Shown: in pieces, positions 10,702-22,500 of the stretch
Layout: every line of letters begins with the position of its first letter
Numbering within the stretch: the stretch's first letter is position 1
Source: Triparma columacea
Taxonomy: Eukaryota; Sar; Bolidophyceae; Parmales; Triparmaceae
Direction: 5' to 3'
DNA length: 64,000 nucleotides
NCBI GenBank assembly: GCA_030267965.1
Contig: BRYA01000661.1
Location: 1-64,000 of the forward strand
The notes under the pieces: model-generated
Databases searched by the model: none
What the model saw: only the letters and a program-made list of their open reading frames with translations
What the model was told of the DNA's origin: nothing
Made by a program: the position numbers and the translations under genes

Positions 10702-11596
10702 GACGATCTTGATTGGGTGCTGAAAATCATGCGTTCAAGATCGACGCGCATTAAAAAAATGTGGTGGAGCGGCGTTTTGGGTGTGAGTGTAGATATCGTA
10801 AGTTGGCAGGTGCGTCATTATTGCGCGTTTTTATATTTTCCCCAAAAATCACCCATTCCAAAGCCCAGAACAGCAACAGAGAGAAAAGGCGTTGGGGGCT
10901 TCCGGCCTCGGTCTTTCCTCTGTCTTTTCCTCCACCTGGCCTCTTCTCTAATGGTTTTCATCTGTGACCGCTTCCCCTCTATTCTCTCATCCCCTCCACC
11001 GATCACCCGTCCTCCCAACTTACCTCTTCACCACACGTTCTTGTAGCCCCACTCCTCCAACGGTCCCAAGAAGTAGTCGCAAGGCCAGCCTCAGGATGTC
11101 CTAGATTTTAAATCCCTTGTCACCGCTATTCGTCAATTATTTTGTGTTAAGATTGTTTTTATTTTCGTTGTTAGTATTATCCAACCGCTAATAGTCGATA
11201 ATATCTCCTCAAAGCTTAATTTTACCCAAGGCAACAAAATTTGCTCTCAATCCTTCCCATCCTCACAACATCCAAAACCACCAGCAAGGTTCGTAGCATC
11301 AACTCGCCCTCGGTACTGTCGCCTTCCTCCCTATATTCAAAAATACTATAGCTTTGAAAAACGTAAACCATATTTCCTCCCCCCTCCCATTCCCTTGCCT
11401 CCTTCCAACCCAACCCGCCCACACCCTCTGGCATCCTCATCGCCTCGCCCACCCCATAAGCAAAAAGTTACGCTACACGAGCTCCCAGAGCCGTCCCGGT
11501 GCCCTCCCTCATTCACCTTCGGTTGCCAAATCGCTGAAAATGCCATAAAAAGCCAATCGTCTTTTTTTTGAGAACTTTTAGATTAACAGGTAACCC
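10702..11596. other. Intergenic, no gene seen
   Basis: This 895 bp lies upstream of the START-like gene and downstream of the acid phosphatase gene. It contains open frames of up to about 109 codons on both strands, but none shows a recognisable motif, a good splice context or a hydrophobic or charged pattern typical of the neighbouring genes. It is presumed to hold the promoter of the gene at 10701 and the 3' untranslated region of the gene ending at 11597. Confidence 0.6.
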
Positions 11597-13255
11597 TCAA
11601 CTTGGACGCGCCTTGTTCTTCCTTGCAATCTTCTCCCACTCTCCCCATCCGACTTTACCGCTTTCGTCTCCTTCCTCTATCTTTACTCCCTCCCCGTTCA
11701 GCCTGATCTTGATCCCGTCGTCCCACACCTCGAAGCTGATCCAGCTCCCGTAGTCTGGCCAGTACATCTTGTCCCTTTCCACAACATCCGCCTTGAGCGC
11801 GTAGAGAATCCCCAGTAGGCTGACGTCGTGACAGGAGTACACGTTGAACTTCTTCGTCCCCCCTTTCCCCACGACCCCAACCGCAAGCTCCCCCCCCTTA
11901 CCAACCGACTGTGCGACCTCCCTAATCATTGGCCCCCCGACCTGGTTCAGGAGCTCCTTCTCTCCGAACCACTTCCCAAATCGCCATACCAAGTGTTCTT
12001 TGACGATATCCTCGTACTTCTCCATCTCTTTCTCGGCCTCCCTAACCTCGTCCGTCTGGTCTTCCTTCCCCTCCATGGTGGTCAATCCCAGGCCATGCCT
12101 GCCCCTGCAGACAAAGTGGTCCGCCAGGTGTATCCAGTCCACCCTTCCCTCTATATCCCCCCCCTTGACCCCCCCGTCGACACCCCCGATGTGCTCCTTG
12201 ATAGGCCTCGCGATCTCCTGGGTGGCTACCTTGTCCTTTTCCTTGAAGTCGGTCTTGTTGTAGGCCTGGATGACGAGGCTCCTCATCAGCTCGGGGTCAC
12301 GGTCGTATGCGTTGAGGATGTCCTGGGACTGGTCGCGGACGACTACCTTGATAGGGTCCTGCGACGGTGAGAGGGGACCCAAGAAACCGGTTAAGACACC
12401 CTGGGCGCTGAGGACTTTGGGGTGACGGGAGGTGGGCGACGGATGATGGGTGATGTCAGTGAGGATATGCCATTATGTGATGTGCGAAGAGCGATGAGCG
12501 ATGAGTGATAAGCGAAGAGCGAAGAGTGAAGAGTGAAGAGTCAAGAACGAAAAGTGAAGAGTGAAGCGTGAAGAGTGAAGCGTGAAGAGTGAAGCGTGAA
12601 GAGTGAAGAGCGAAGCAAAGAGGTAACGATGACCTTAAGCGCCCGCTTCACTTCGATGCCTTCACATTTGCAACAGCTTCGCTCCCCTCCTCCACTGCCC
12701 ACCTCCACTGCCCACCCAAAAAGACTCACCAGTCCTGAGGTAGTTGGTAGAGTAGCACTTGACCTCCCAATCCCTTCCGTAAAGCTCCCCTATCCTCTCC
12801 CCCACTCCCACCATCCCTTCCATGCCTACCTTCGTCAGGTACCCGTACGGCATGTTGTGAACATCGAGGAAGTCCCCCGTGTGGCTACTGGGGTCCCCAG
12901 TGAACGTGCAGTGATCGGAGCTCACCGGGGTATAGCGGGAGGAGGAGGGGTCGGAAGGGGATGAGAGACCAGCGTACTTCCAGACCGGAAAGCAGGCGTT
13001 GGCGTCCGCAAAGGAGAACTTGGGTGTGCCAGAGGAGGGGGAAACTAAGCGAGAGGACCAGAAAGCAGACTCTGAAGAACGACCGGCAGTGTCGTCGGTG
13101 CAGAGGATCGATTTAGATGGGGCGCGGTCCCCATGTCTATGAAATAGGTAAACAGCGAGCGGTTGGGTTTCCTGTTTTGATGTCGACAAGCGTCTCTGCA
13201 AAGTGGAAAGATATTTACATCTACTGTACATTGAGGGGTACAGACGGGGATGCAT
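11597..13255 (-). CDS. Histidine acid phosphatase, ACP6-like, probably mitochondrial
   Basis: Two exons: 13255-12730 and 12414-11597, giving 447 aa. The intron starts GTGAGT and ends AAAG; this acceptor is the only one that keeps the frame and it yields NYLRTVLSAQGVLTGF across the junction, matching the family's conserved RTxxSAQ region. The catalytic motif FHRHGDRAP lies near residue 36, and the second catalytic signature CHDVSLLGIL lies in exon 2. The family removes phosphate through a phosphohistidine intermediate; mitochondrial ACP6 acts on lysophosphatidic acid, the closest guess here. The leader MHPRLYPSMYSRCKYLSTLQ is Arg/Ser-rich with no acidic residue, as in mitochondrial presequences. 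The start at 13255 was chosen because it gives that leader and lies 169 bp from the divergent SHMT start. The intron contains a minisatellite. Confidence 0.85.
12484..12618. repeat. Intronic minisatellite, (GAAGAGTGAAGCGT)-type
   Basis: Overlapping tandem copies of GAAGAGTGAAG, GAAGCGTGAAGAGT and GAAGAGCGATGAGC fill much of the single intron (12415-12729) of the acid phosphatase gene. The units are 7-8 bp and imperfect, with the purine-rich strand on +. Copy number is probably unstable. It has no coding role because it lies wholly between the inferred splice sites. Confidence 0.85.
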
Positions 13256-13424
13256 GTTTATAATGGTGGTGTGATAGGGGATTGTGGATCGGAGAAGGGA
13301 TAACACTGATTTGGAAGGAGTATTTAAAAGAGGGATCAAACGTTGAGAAAGCAGGCGGGTTTCTGGCTGATTCGTGCCCTCTCTTTTCCTTCTTTTTCTT
13401 TGAGATTTGGGCCACAATTTCAAT

Positions 13425-15427
13425 ATGCTCTCTACCTCTCGCCTGTTTGCACGTGCCGTCCCCCGTGGCACCCGTGCGTTTGCCTCGTCTCCTTTGAATG
13501 TGACACTGAAGGAGAGCGACCCTGAGCTTCACAAACTCATGGAATCTGTGAGTACTTTGGGTTTGTTGGCGATCTGAGTCGTGTCTTTATTCTTTGTTCT
13601 TATGGCTTTCATACGATATATTTCGTCTTTTTCGTACAACATACAACTTTTGGGTCTAAATTACAAACGTGTCGCTACATTATGGTACAAAATAGTCTCA
13701 TATTGTCACAAACACACCCTAGCTTCGCCACATGGGGTCGAGGTTCCTTCTTACAACTCCTCTCCTGCATTAACCCTAACCCTCTCCCGTGAACTGACCC
13801 CCAAATTGCCTCGAATTTTCCCTCTTTTTTCCGAAATCTTACAGGAGAAGGCCCGTCAGCGGTCCTCCTTGGTCCTTATCGCCTCTGAGAACTTTGCCCC
13901 TCGTGCTGTCTTTGATGGCCTCGGCTCCATCATGTCTAACAAGTACTCTGAGGGGTACCCCGGGGCCAGATACTACGGAGGAAACGAGAACATCGACCAG
14001 GTCGAGGCGCTCTGCCAAAAGCGTGCTCTTGAGGCCTTCAATGTTACTGATGACAAGGTGAGGGGGGGGGGGGGATTGCCTCCTTTGCTCCTCATCTGCT
14101 CCTCATCTGCTCGTCTCTAGGAACCTTCACTAACCGCCCCCTTCCCTCCCTGTAACAGTGGGGCGTCAATGTCCAGTCCCTCAGTGGCTCCCCCGCCAAC
14201 TTCGCTGTCTACACCGCCCTCCTTGAGCCCCATGACCGCATCCTCTCCCTCGACCTCCCCCACGGTGGCCACCTCTCCCACGGGTACCAGACCGCTACCA
14301 AGAAGATCTCCGCCGTCTCGACGTACTTTGAGTCCATGCCCTACCAGCTGGACGAGAAGACCGGGGAGATTGACTATGACCAGATGGAGAAGTCCGCTCA
14401 GCTGTTTCGCCCCAAGCTCATCGTCGCTGGGGCCTCCGCCTACGCCAGGCTCATCGACTATGAGCGTATCCGTGCCATCGCGGACTCGGTTGGCGCCTGG
14501 GTCCTCGCCGATATGGCCCACATCTCAGGCCTAGTTTCCGCTCAGGTCATCCCCACCCCCTTCGACTTCGCGGACGTCGTCACGACCACCACGCATAAGA
14601 GCCTGAGGGGACCCAGGGGCGCCATGATCTTCTACCGCAAGGGCGTCCGTAGCGTCGACAAGAAGGGCAAGGAGCACATGTACGACATTGATGAAAAGGT
14701 GAGAGAGGACTACAGGCATGGAAAAAGCTTATGCGATGCATGTCTAGATTCCTTGCATTGCACGTCTAACCTTCGCTCCTCACGCTTCGCTCCTTCACAG
14801 CTCAACTTCGCCGTCTTCCCCGGCCTCCAGGGGGGACCCCACAACCACACCATCACGGCCCTCGCCACCTGTCTCAAGCAGGCCAAGGAGCCCTCCTTCG
14901 TCGAGTACCAAAAGCAGGTTCTCAAGAACTCCGCGACCTTTGCGGACAAACTCATGGACATGGGGTACGAGCTCGTAAGCGGGGGGACCTCCAACCACCT
15001 TGTCCTCGTTGACCTCAAGACAAGCAGGCAGATCGACGGAGCCAGGGTCGAGAGGATCCTCGAGATGGCCTGCATGTCCACGAACAAAAATACTATCCCC
15101 GGAGACACCTCCGCCCTTACACCCGGAGGGATTCGCATGGGAGCCCCCGCCCTCACCAGTAGGGGGCTCGCCGAGGCTGACTTCGTCAAGGTCGCTGAGT
15201 TCTTCGACCGCGGTGTCGCTATCGCCAAGGCCGTCAAGGCCACCGACGAGGGGAAGAAGCTCAAGGGCTTCAGGGAGGCCTGCGCCACCAAGGGCATCAA
15301 CGTCCACCCCGACCTCGCCAAGCTCAGGGACGACGTCCAGGCGTTCGCCAACAGCTTCCCAACCGTGGGATTCGACGAGGACGAGATGGAGTCGCAGGGG
15401 CCTTACGAAAACATTGTCGCCGCTTAA
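13425..15427 (+). CDS. Serine hydroxymethyltransferase, mitochondrial (SHMT)
   Basis: Four exons: 13425-13547, 13845-14057, 14159-14698 and 14801-15427, giving 500 aa, the usual length. It interconverts serine plus tetrahydrofolate with glycine plus methylene-tetrahydrofolate, using PLP. Visible family signatures are [34 protein letters not shown], the Gly/Ser-rich [27 protein letters not shown], and the PLP-lysine region [17 protein letters not shown] in exon 3. The leader [20 protein letters not shown] is a clear mitochondrial presequence. Donors are GTGAG and acceptors CAG. Intron 2 contains a run of G (14062-14073), and intron 3 ends with the CTTCGCTCC-type phrase shared by many introns in this window. 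The gene diverges from the acid phosphatase gene and converges with the GNAT-guanine deaminase gene, 112 bp between stops. Confidence 0.97.
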
Positions 15428-15539
15428 AATGCGTGCTGCTTAAAATGCGTGCTTAACTTGTAGGAATATGAACAACGTAGGATATGAATTTTTGGGAATT
15501 TTCAGACAATCAAAAACAGTAGCTTTTCTTCTTCGCTCT

Positions 15540-17297
15540 CTAAACCACCTGTCTCCCATCCACGTATACCGCTCTAATGTTTCTATCGTCCCCCTTGTGC
15601 ACAATCCATTCCAAATACCCCTCAATCCCATCCTCCCTTCGCTCTCCCTCCCAGCACACCGCGTCCATCCTGAACCCCACCCCGAACTTCCCCAACTCTC
15701 CTTCCATCCCCAGAGCCTCCGCCCCCCCCGCTGTCGCCATCCCGAACGCTTCCCACCAGGCGAGGTCCCCCCCACATACCCTGGCCGCAATCACGGCGTG
15801 CCTGGCAGCGCTCAGGATGCTCCCGTCGTATCCTCCCGCGACGTCGGTTCCCAGGCCTACCCTTACCCCCGCCTCCCGTGGAGCCCTGACGTCCAAAGTA
15901 CCCCCAGCGAAGTAGAAGTTGGACAGAGGGCAGTGCGCGACGGCGGAGCCACAATCCCTCATCTTGACCCAGTCTTTGGGGCAGCAGTGGACGCAGTGCG
16001 CCTGGATTGAGTCGTGGAGTAGACCGGCAGCGTCGAAAATATCCGCGTCTGAGCCCTCCCCCTGGTGCAGGGTTTTAACAAAGTCCACCTCGTCCACGGA
16101 CTCGCTCAAGTGGCTAGTCACCAGCATCTTCCCCCCCGGGTGCTCCCTCCTGATGGCCTCTATTCCCCTGAGCATCTCCGGGCTGCAGGTCGGTATGAAC
16201 CTCGGGCAAAGCGCTGGCCTAACCCTCCCGTCGCACTCCTCCCCCCTCCTCACTACGTGGTCCACAAAGTCGCTGAGCCGCGAGAGGCCCTCCGCGGTAT
16301 CCTCGACGTAGTAGCCGGGCGCGTTGCGGTCCATGGAGACTTTGGACGCCCAGCCCCTCTGCCCCTCCTCGATCATGACGTCCGCCAGCACCTTGCTTGC
16401 CTCCGCGTCCAGAACCCCAAAGTAAACTGCTGTTGTTGTGCCGTTCCTGAGGCCCGAGGTCACGGCCTCCCTGAACGTGAGCCTGGCCCTTTCCAGGTCG
16501 TCGCAGCACATCTTCTCCGCCCGGAAGGTGTAGCTCTCCAGCCAGCCCCCCGGGCCCATCAGGGGCTTGTCTAGGCCCGTTCCCTTGAAGGCGTGCTGGG
16601 GGGCGTGGTTGTGGAGGTCTATCAGGCCAGGTGTGAAGACCCCGCCGCTTCGCGGAGGCGGGGGCTGACCCGCACCCTCCTCCGCCTTCTCGAATCTCGT
16701 TATCCTCCCCTTCTCCCACTCGCATATGTAGTCCTCGAAGCAGTCAAGCCCCCCGTCTGCGTAATGGACAAAGTCACCCCTAACCTTACCCCCCCTCCCC
16801 CCCCCCCTCCTGAAGAGCCCGTAAGTAACGCAGTCCACCCCGTTGTCTAGCCCCCTCGTGATGCCCTCTTTAACGAATCCGTTCTTCTCCAGCACCCTCC
16901 TGCTACCTGAGTTACAAACCCTAACGCTGGCCTCGATCCTTCCCAGTCTCCCCCCCCCAAGCTCCTCAACAATGGTACGGACAGCCTCGGTGGCCAAGCC
17001 TAGACCCTGGAGGGGAGGTGACACCCAGTAGCCAATCTCCCAGACGGAAGGATCAATGGATCGTCCTCTCCAAGCGCTTACGACGCCGGCGACCTGGTCG
17101 TTCATTAGTATACATCTATTTATCTCACCGTCATCGCGAGTGGCCTTGGTGATGAAATCCGCTGCGTGTTTTTGTTGGTAGGGTGAAGGGAAGCCGACTC
17201 TCAATGAAGATGCGAGGGATTTATAGTTTGCAGCCGCAGCGAGACCCTCGGTGAATTTGGGGTCGAATTTGCATACTTTGATGGCTCCCTTCTTCAT
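15540..17297 (-). CDS. GNAT acetyltransferase - guanine deaminase fusion
   Basis: A single exon; start chosen at 17297 (585 aa) because MKKGAIKVCKFDP leads straight into the GNAT fold. An in-frame ATG at 17498 would add 67 residues that look unconserved. The first ~170 residues are a RimJ-type N-acetyltransferase: YWVSPPLQGLGLATEAV carries the acetyl-CoA loop, and NSGSRRVLEKNGF is the usual end of the fold. The rest is an amidohydrolase of the guanine deaminase type: PGLIDLHNHAPQ (metal-binding His pair), RFIPTCS, TSHLSES, AHCVH, HCPLSNFYFAGG and GLGTDVAGG (metal Asp). It should hydrolyse guanine to xanthine in purine salvage. The two halves are joined in one frame with a linker containing PPPPRSGG and no splice signal between them. 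The acetylation target cannot be told. Confidence 0.9.
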   Translation of the reverse strand: MKKGAIKVCKFDPKFTEGLAAAANYKSLASSLRVGFPSPYQQKHAADFITKATRDDGEINRCILMNDQVAGVVSAWRGRSIDPSVWEIGYWVSPPLQGLGLATEAVRTIVEELGGGRLGRIEASVRVCNSGSRRVLEKNGFVKEGITRGLDNGVDCVTYGLFRRGGGRGGKVRGDFVHYADGGLDCFEDYICEWEKGRITRFEKAEEGAGQPPPPRSGGVFTPGLIDLHNHAPQHAFKGTGLDKPLMGPGGWLESYTFRAEKMCCDDLERARLTFREAVTSGLRNGTTTAVYFGVLDAEASKVLADVMIEEGQRGWASKVSMDRNAPGYYVEDTAEGLSRLSDFVDHVVRRGEECDGRVRPALCPRFIPTCSPEMLRGIEAIRREHPGGKMLVTSHLSESVDEVDFVKTLHQGEGSDADIFDAAGLLHDSIQAHCVHCCPKDWVKMRDCGSAVAHCPLSNFYFAGGTLDVRAPREAGVRVGLGTDVAGGYDGSILSAARHAVIAARVCGGDLAWWEAFGMATAGGAEALGMEGELGKFGVGFRMDAVCWEGERREDGIEGYLEWIVHKGDDRNIRAVYVDGRQVV

Positions 17298-17499
17298 GTT
17301 GTAGTGGTTGTGTTTGTTTGTGTGTATACTGGAATCAGGGTCAGGTTCCTTTGGAGACGCTGTTAGAGGTATCATCACGAACGGGAGAGTCAATATAGGA
17401 GTTAGTAAGTTGGATGAATGGGGTGATAGAGGTAATTTGTGGAGGAGAGTCGAGGTCGACCCTTGCTGATGATGAAAAATAATCCCTGAGAGCATCATA

Positions 17500-18010
17500 G
17501 TAGAAATTAATGTTATGTTTGCGTATATGATAGTACTAAGAGTGTCTAAGAAACAATTTGGACGACGTACCTGACATGAAGTGGTTTTTTGCCTGGAAAT
17601 TGTTCTTCCTTTTTATTATTCAGGACCCTTGGCTAAAAGCAATTTCGATTTTATCCTCATTTAATCCTCATTAAATCAATTAATATAACATATAAATTGT
17701 ATCAGGGTTGGGATCTAGTCCTAATCTCCACATTCATTACAATAATCTTGGCATTTAGCTAGTTATTGAAGATATATTCTGATCCAGCTATCGTATCTTT
17801 CTCATGCCTCCTCAATTACTCCAATTTCTTCCCCTTAATGTTCATATATTACGTCTATTTGAGGATATAGTGTATAGTGATGATAGTAGTGGGGTTATAG
17901 ATGTTATAGATAGTGCTGTAGTAACCCAAAACAACAAACATTTGGGCAAACATTTGAGATGTTTCCAGCAACAAAATGACAATCAACAAAATGGGCCAAA
18001 ATGGGCGAAA
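17500..18010. other. AT-rich intergenic stretch, no gene seen
   Basis: This region separates the 5' ends of the divergent GNAT-guanine deaminase and PP2C genes. It is clearly richer in A and T than its neighbours (for example around 17640-17700). No conserved frame, tRNA-like fold or repeat was seen. An open frame beginning at 17804 runs into the first PP2C exon, but its first 69 codons show no domain; I treat them as untranslated, with low certainty. Confidence 0.5.
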
Positions 18011-19472
18011 ATGTCCACTCAATCTTCCGCACAATCTTCCACTCTTTCGACATCGTCATATTTCGGCCTATCATCATCAAAGAAATCCAATTCATTGAAA
18101 AATGAGGCTATAAATGTCCCCCCCTTTGACCATTGTGGAGGACAAACTGATCAAGGAGTTGAGGTAAGGAGAGATATGGGAGAATAGAACGAAACAAATA
18201 AGAACAAAGGGACAGCACTGCGTAACAGCACTACGTAACAGCACTGCACTGCGTAACAGCACTCACTCACACACAAAACTTCTCCCATATCCTGCACATT
18301 TCCCACACGTAGGCCTATCAGGCTCAGGACGGCTGGGAAATCGGAGTCTGCTGGGCAAGGTGAGGATGGAAAGGTTGCTGCGTGCTTTGTTGGTGTACTT
18401 GCTGAACCCTGATAATGGAGTGGCACCTCAAGTACTGTGGAACCCTAACCCCAACGCCCAACCCCAACGCCCAACCCCCCCCCGCCGCAGAAATGCTAGG
18501 CCTTACCAGGAGGACTGCTGGTTCATAACTTCCTCCCTGCCCTTGCGTAGAACAATCCCTCCCTCCTCCTCCTCCTCCTCCTCCTCCTCCAAGGCTCATC
18601 CCCCTGGTCCCCCTCCCCGTAACTTCCTCCCCTACACGTCTTGGGGTGTATTCGACGGTCACGGAGGTTCCTCTTGCAGCGATTACTGCCACAAGGAGTA
18701 CCCCTCCGTCCTCCGCTCCTCCCTCCCCCCCTCCCCCTCCCCCTCCCCCCAAGCCGACTCCCTCTCCCGCTCCCTGCGGTCCTCCCTGGTAGCAATCGCC
18801 GTGCTATTCTCAACCTCCCTCCCCCCCAACACTCTGTCCTCCCCGGGCTCAACCGCCAACATAGTCCTATCCTCCTCCCCCCACCTCCTCTGCGGTAACG
18901 TCGGTGACTCATCCTCCCATTATTACCCCCCCAATACCTCTTCCCCCCACGGTGATAAACTGAGCGTCGACCACGACACCTGGGTTCGGTCCGACGAGCA
19001 CACCAGGCTCCTAGCGTCAGGTGCGTTCCTCCACCCGTCTCCCCCCCCTTTTAATCTCGGTTCCGTCTTCCTCGTTAAAGCCCTTTACGCCATGGCGTTC
19101 GGGTGCCCTAGGGTTTATAAGCCGGACATGGTTGGGGGGGTTGTGGGGGGGCTTAACATGACGAGGTCGGTAGGGGACGTACACTTAAAGCCCCAGGTCT
19201 CGCACGAGCCTGACGTTGAGGTTAGGGGGGTTGGGAGGGAGGTTGGGGGGTACGTTGTTACGGCGACGGACGGGGTTTGGGACGAACTGGGACCGGGGGA
19301 GGTTAGGAGGCTTATTGAGGAGGCGGAGATGAGCTTGGGAACGAAAGGGGATGAACTACCAAAGTGCGAGGGGGTGGCGAGGGCGGCAAGCATGATTGTT
19401 AGAGAGGCGATTAGAAGGGGAGGGAGAGACAATGCGACGGCTATTGTGGCGAAAAGGTGCATACCCAAGTAG
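18011..19472 (+). CDS. PP2C-type Ser/Thr protein phosphatase
   Basis: Three exons: 18011-18163, 18313-18359 and 18491-19472, giving 393 aa. The middle exon is only 47 nt; it is supported by GTAAGG and GTGAGG donors, TAG and CAG acceptors, and matching phase, and it restores GWEIGVCWARNARPYQEDCW, the family's opening strand and the first metal-site Glu-Asp. Later motifs are VFDGHGG (metal Asp and Gly), a truncated-looking NVGDSS in place of NxGDSRA, NMTRSVGD, TATDGVWDEL and GGRDNATAIV with the last metal Asp. A proline/serine-rich insert (about residues 95-140) comes from poly-CCT/CTC DNA. The phosphatase uses Mn/Mg and is expected in cytosol or nucleus. Intron 1 holds a tandem repeat and intron 2 has telomere-like AACCC phrases. 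Confidence 0.85.
18212..18263. repeat. Short tandem repeat in PP2C intron 1
   Basis: Three imperfect copies of about 15-20 bp built on ACAGCACTGCGTA lie inside the first intron (18164-18312) of the PP2C gene. They contribute nothing to coding. Confidence 0.75.
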
Positions 19473-19547
19473 TATGTAACACTCGAATGTTGTGTAAAAC
19501 CACATTTACATTTATCCCCCTAAGTTATTTGACCCCACCTCCCCTCC

Positions 19548-22500
19548 CTATTTTGTTGTCGATTCCCCCTTCCCCTTATCTGACTCGTCGATTGCGGCCA
19601 AATTTCGAGCGCTCGAGGTAGTATTTTCTTCTAAGTCCTTGTCGTCAAGGTCCGGGTAGACAAGGTGGAAGAACTCGTGGAAGGAAATGCTCCCGCTTCT
19701 GTCCTTGTCAACTGCCCTGAAGAGCCTCTTGAACTTGTTCTTAGAGAAATGCATGCCGATCATGTGGAGGCCGGTCTTCAGCTCCTTGGCGTCGATCTCG
19801 CCGCTGTGGTCAGCGTCGATCTCCAGGAAAAGCTCCTTCAAGTCGCGAGGCCCGAGCTCCATCTCCTCCATCTTTTCTCTGAAGACGTCAAACACCTCGT
19901 GCTGGATGTTCAACATCTCCTCAGTTTCGTCGATTACCATGCCAACGACCTCTATGTCGAGGTTGGCGATGGCCGAGATTATGCTGTTGGTCCTGACGCA
20001 TAGGACGACGCAAGGGTAGAGCAGGATCCCCGGCAACAGCGCCAGGAGGAACAGTATATTCGCCTCAGAGCCCTCGTAGTTTTTGAACGCGACGATGCCG
20101 TAGTTCGCGACGAAAACCGCCAGGTAGAACGTGTTGAAGAGGAGGCACATGTCGAGAGTCTTGGTGAAGAATATCGGGCTCTCGAAGGCGTAGACGCTTG
20201 CCAAGTTCAGCATCTTCCTCGACTCCTGCTTCTTGGGTGGTAAATGGTCCTCAATTTGCTCTAGGAGGTGCTGGTTGCCGTCAGATACCCTGCGTGGTTT
20301 GCTGTCAGACACCCTGCGTTGTTTGCTATCATCGTCGCCACCGGGGTGGATCTTCGCCTGTGCAAAGCTCTTCCGCGGTCCCTTCTTCTCCTCTGAGGTT
20401 GCCGGTTCTGTCCCCTCAATCTTTTTCTTACTCATTGACTTTTCCAGGTACTTCATTTGGCTCCCCTGGGGCTTTAACTCGTTTGTTGGGGTAGAGATGC
20501 CAGTAGCTTTTGCAAGCTCCCCAGCAGCGGCTCCGACGGTCTTCTCCCCAATATCCCCAATTTCATGAACAACAAGATCGGCGTGCTTCGTGACGGCCCC
20601 GGCTAAGTGGTTAAGGCCTACGGCCTTGCTCGCTGCCATCGCCTTCTTCTTGAATAGTTTGAGACCGTCGCCTTCCCCATCGAGGTGGGGGTGGGGGTCG
20701 TGCCCGCTTTCCTTGTGTCCGCCGTGTCCACCGTGTCCACCGTGTCCGCCGTGTCCACCGTGTCCGCCGTGTCCGCCGTGTCCGCCGTGTCCGCCGTGTC
20801 CGCCGTGTCCCCCATGTCCGCCGTGTCCCCCGTGTCCGCCATGACCGTGTGAAAAGTCACCAGGGTGCATAGATTTCATCTGATTGAGCATTTGCTGCTT
20901 GTCAAAGCTCCCCCTCGTCACTCTCCTGTCCCTATTGTTTGCGGGAGTGCCTTCAACGCTATTAGGGTCGTCTTCGTCCTTTGTTGCCTCGAGAGCTTTC
21001 TCCAGCAAGGCCTCTTCTTCCTTTTTGAGCTTTTCCTCTGCGTTTTTAATGTAGGCAGCGTAGTCCTGTGTGTTGTTGCATCCGACCATTCTCAGCAAAT
21101 TTAATTCTGCTCTCCTTGCACTGATTGCCATGATTATGACGATAAAAAGCAAAATCCATCCAGCGGTGATGAAAGGGACAAGGCCGTCGGACACACCATA
21201 GGCAGCACATGGGTCGGTCTCAGTTATGGTGACTTTGCAAGATTTCTCGATCGGGGCCGGGCAGACAACGTCTGACGATCCTGCAGCGACCGAAGCAAGC
21301 GAGGGAGCTAGTTAGCTGCAGGAGGAGTAGAATGACGACAAACTAGTAACGCAACCCTTTCGCCCGTCGTTGCTCACCTGCCAACATCCTTCCTCTGTCC
21401 ATTTGGTCTAGCTGTAGCCACTCCATGGGGCTCTCTCCCAGGACCCTGTGGTGATGGTCGTCGTAGCAAAGACCTGACGTTTCCTCCGCTGCCGCAGCAA
21501 GGCGGCGGTGCGACGAGTCTTCGTCACAAGGGAGAAGATTTGTCTCAATAGCAAGGAAGTCTTTGGCAGCAGTGCAGTTCACATAAGTGACAACACCAGC
21601 GTCATTACCCCCCGCGGCAAGTCTCCTAGCACTCGGGTCAAAAAATGCATCGTACACGACCTCGTGAAGTCTCCTGCGGTGAGCTTCTTCGTCACCATCG
21701 TCGGAGCTGGTGGCCTTGATGATCTCATCACGAATAATATTGAAAATAAGGAATATGCACAGGAAAAGCCACGATGATATGTCGACTTCGATCAGGTTTA
21801 CGACTTCCTTGTCAAGTACCTCCCTGATGTAGCAAGGGAAGTCAAAGACGGAATAAGGGAGCGCATACTGCTCACAGAAGATGATGTTATAGACCTTGTA
21901 CTCCATCATGGAAACGTGCTTAGAGACGAACCACTCGTTTTCCGAATCAATCTTCTTCTTCTCCTTCTCATAGGTGTCGAGAATCTCCTCCGAAGTCAAC
22001 GCGGCGGCTTTGTCAATTTCACTCTTCAGGTTCTGATTCACAAGCATCATAAAAAATGCCTCCATGACGAAAAAGAGCGCCGAGAAGAAGATAACGATGT
22101 GCGAAAATTCGAAGGCTAATATGATGGACACAGGAACTTGATCCTTGGCCGGTGACTGCAGAAAGAGGAACACTCCGAAGGAGATGACACCTAGAATCGT
22201 CAACTCTGAGGGGGGGGGGGGGGGGNNNNNNNNNNNNNNNNNNNNNNNNNNNNNNNNNNNNNNGGGGGGATCAGTTGGAAGCGCTCAACATATGCCAGCG
22301 CTGGAGCTTTACTTTTATTTCCAAACATTCCGGCAAGGAAAGGGGGAGGTGACATTCAATTCAATGGAACACCGACAACCAAAAAACCAATCAAGCAACC
22401 TGTCCGCAGTCTTTCTCGCTTTCCCTCTCCTTGCGCATCACCCGTACTGAATTATGTAAGAAATCGCAAGAAACCCCCAAAAACTCCCTCAGCAGTTCCC

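Noticed and set aside
10717..11046. 109-codon open frame between the START-like and acid phosphatase genes
   Set aside because: No recognisable domain, no splice partner, and a composition unlike neighbouring genes.
13771..13783. Interstitial telomere-like TAACCCTAACCC in SHMT intron 1 (also AACCCTAACCCC near 18440 and GGGTTAGGG near 47805)
   Set aside because: Fewer than three repeats each; expected by chance in C-rich introns and not evidence of a fusion point.
14710..15351. Long open frames antisense to SHMT exons
   Set aside because: SHMT is unmistakable on the + strand; the opposite frames are kept open by its GC-rich third positions.
16219..16725. 168-codon frame overlapping the guanine deaminase in another frame
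   Set aside because: Gly/Arg/Pro-rich shadow of a GC-rich gene.
18360..18490. GTGAGGATGG at 18360 taken as a start for the PP2C gene
   Set aside because: It is a splice donor: removing 18360-18490 restores the conserved ARNARPYQEDCW segment.
22145..22450. Open frame running through the N gap
   Set aside because: Includes undetermined bases and lies antisense to an intron of the MLO-like gene.
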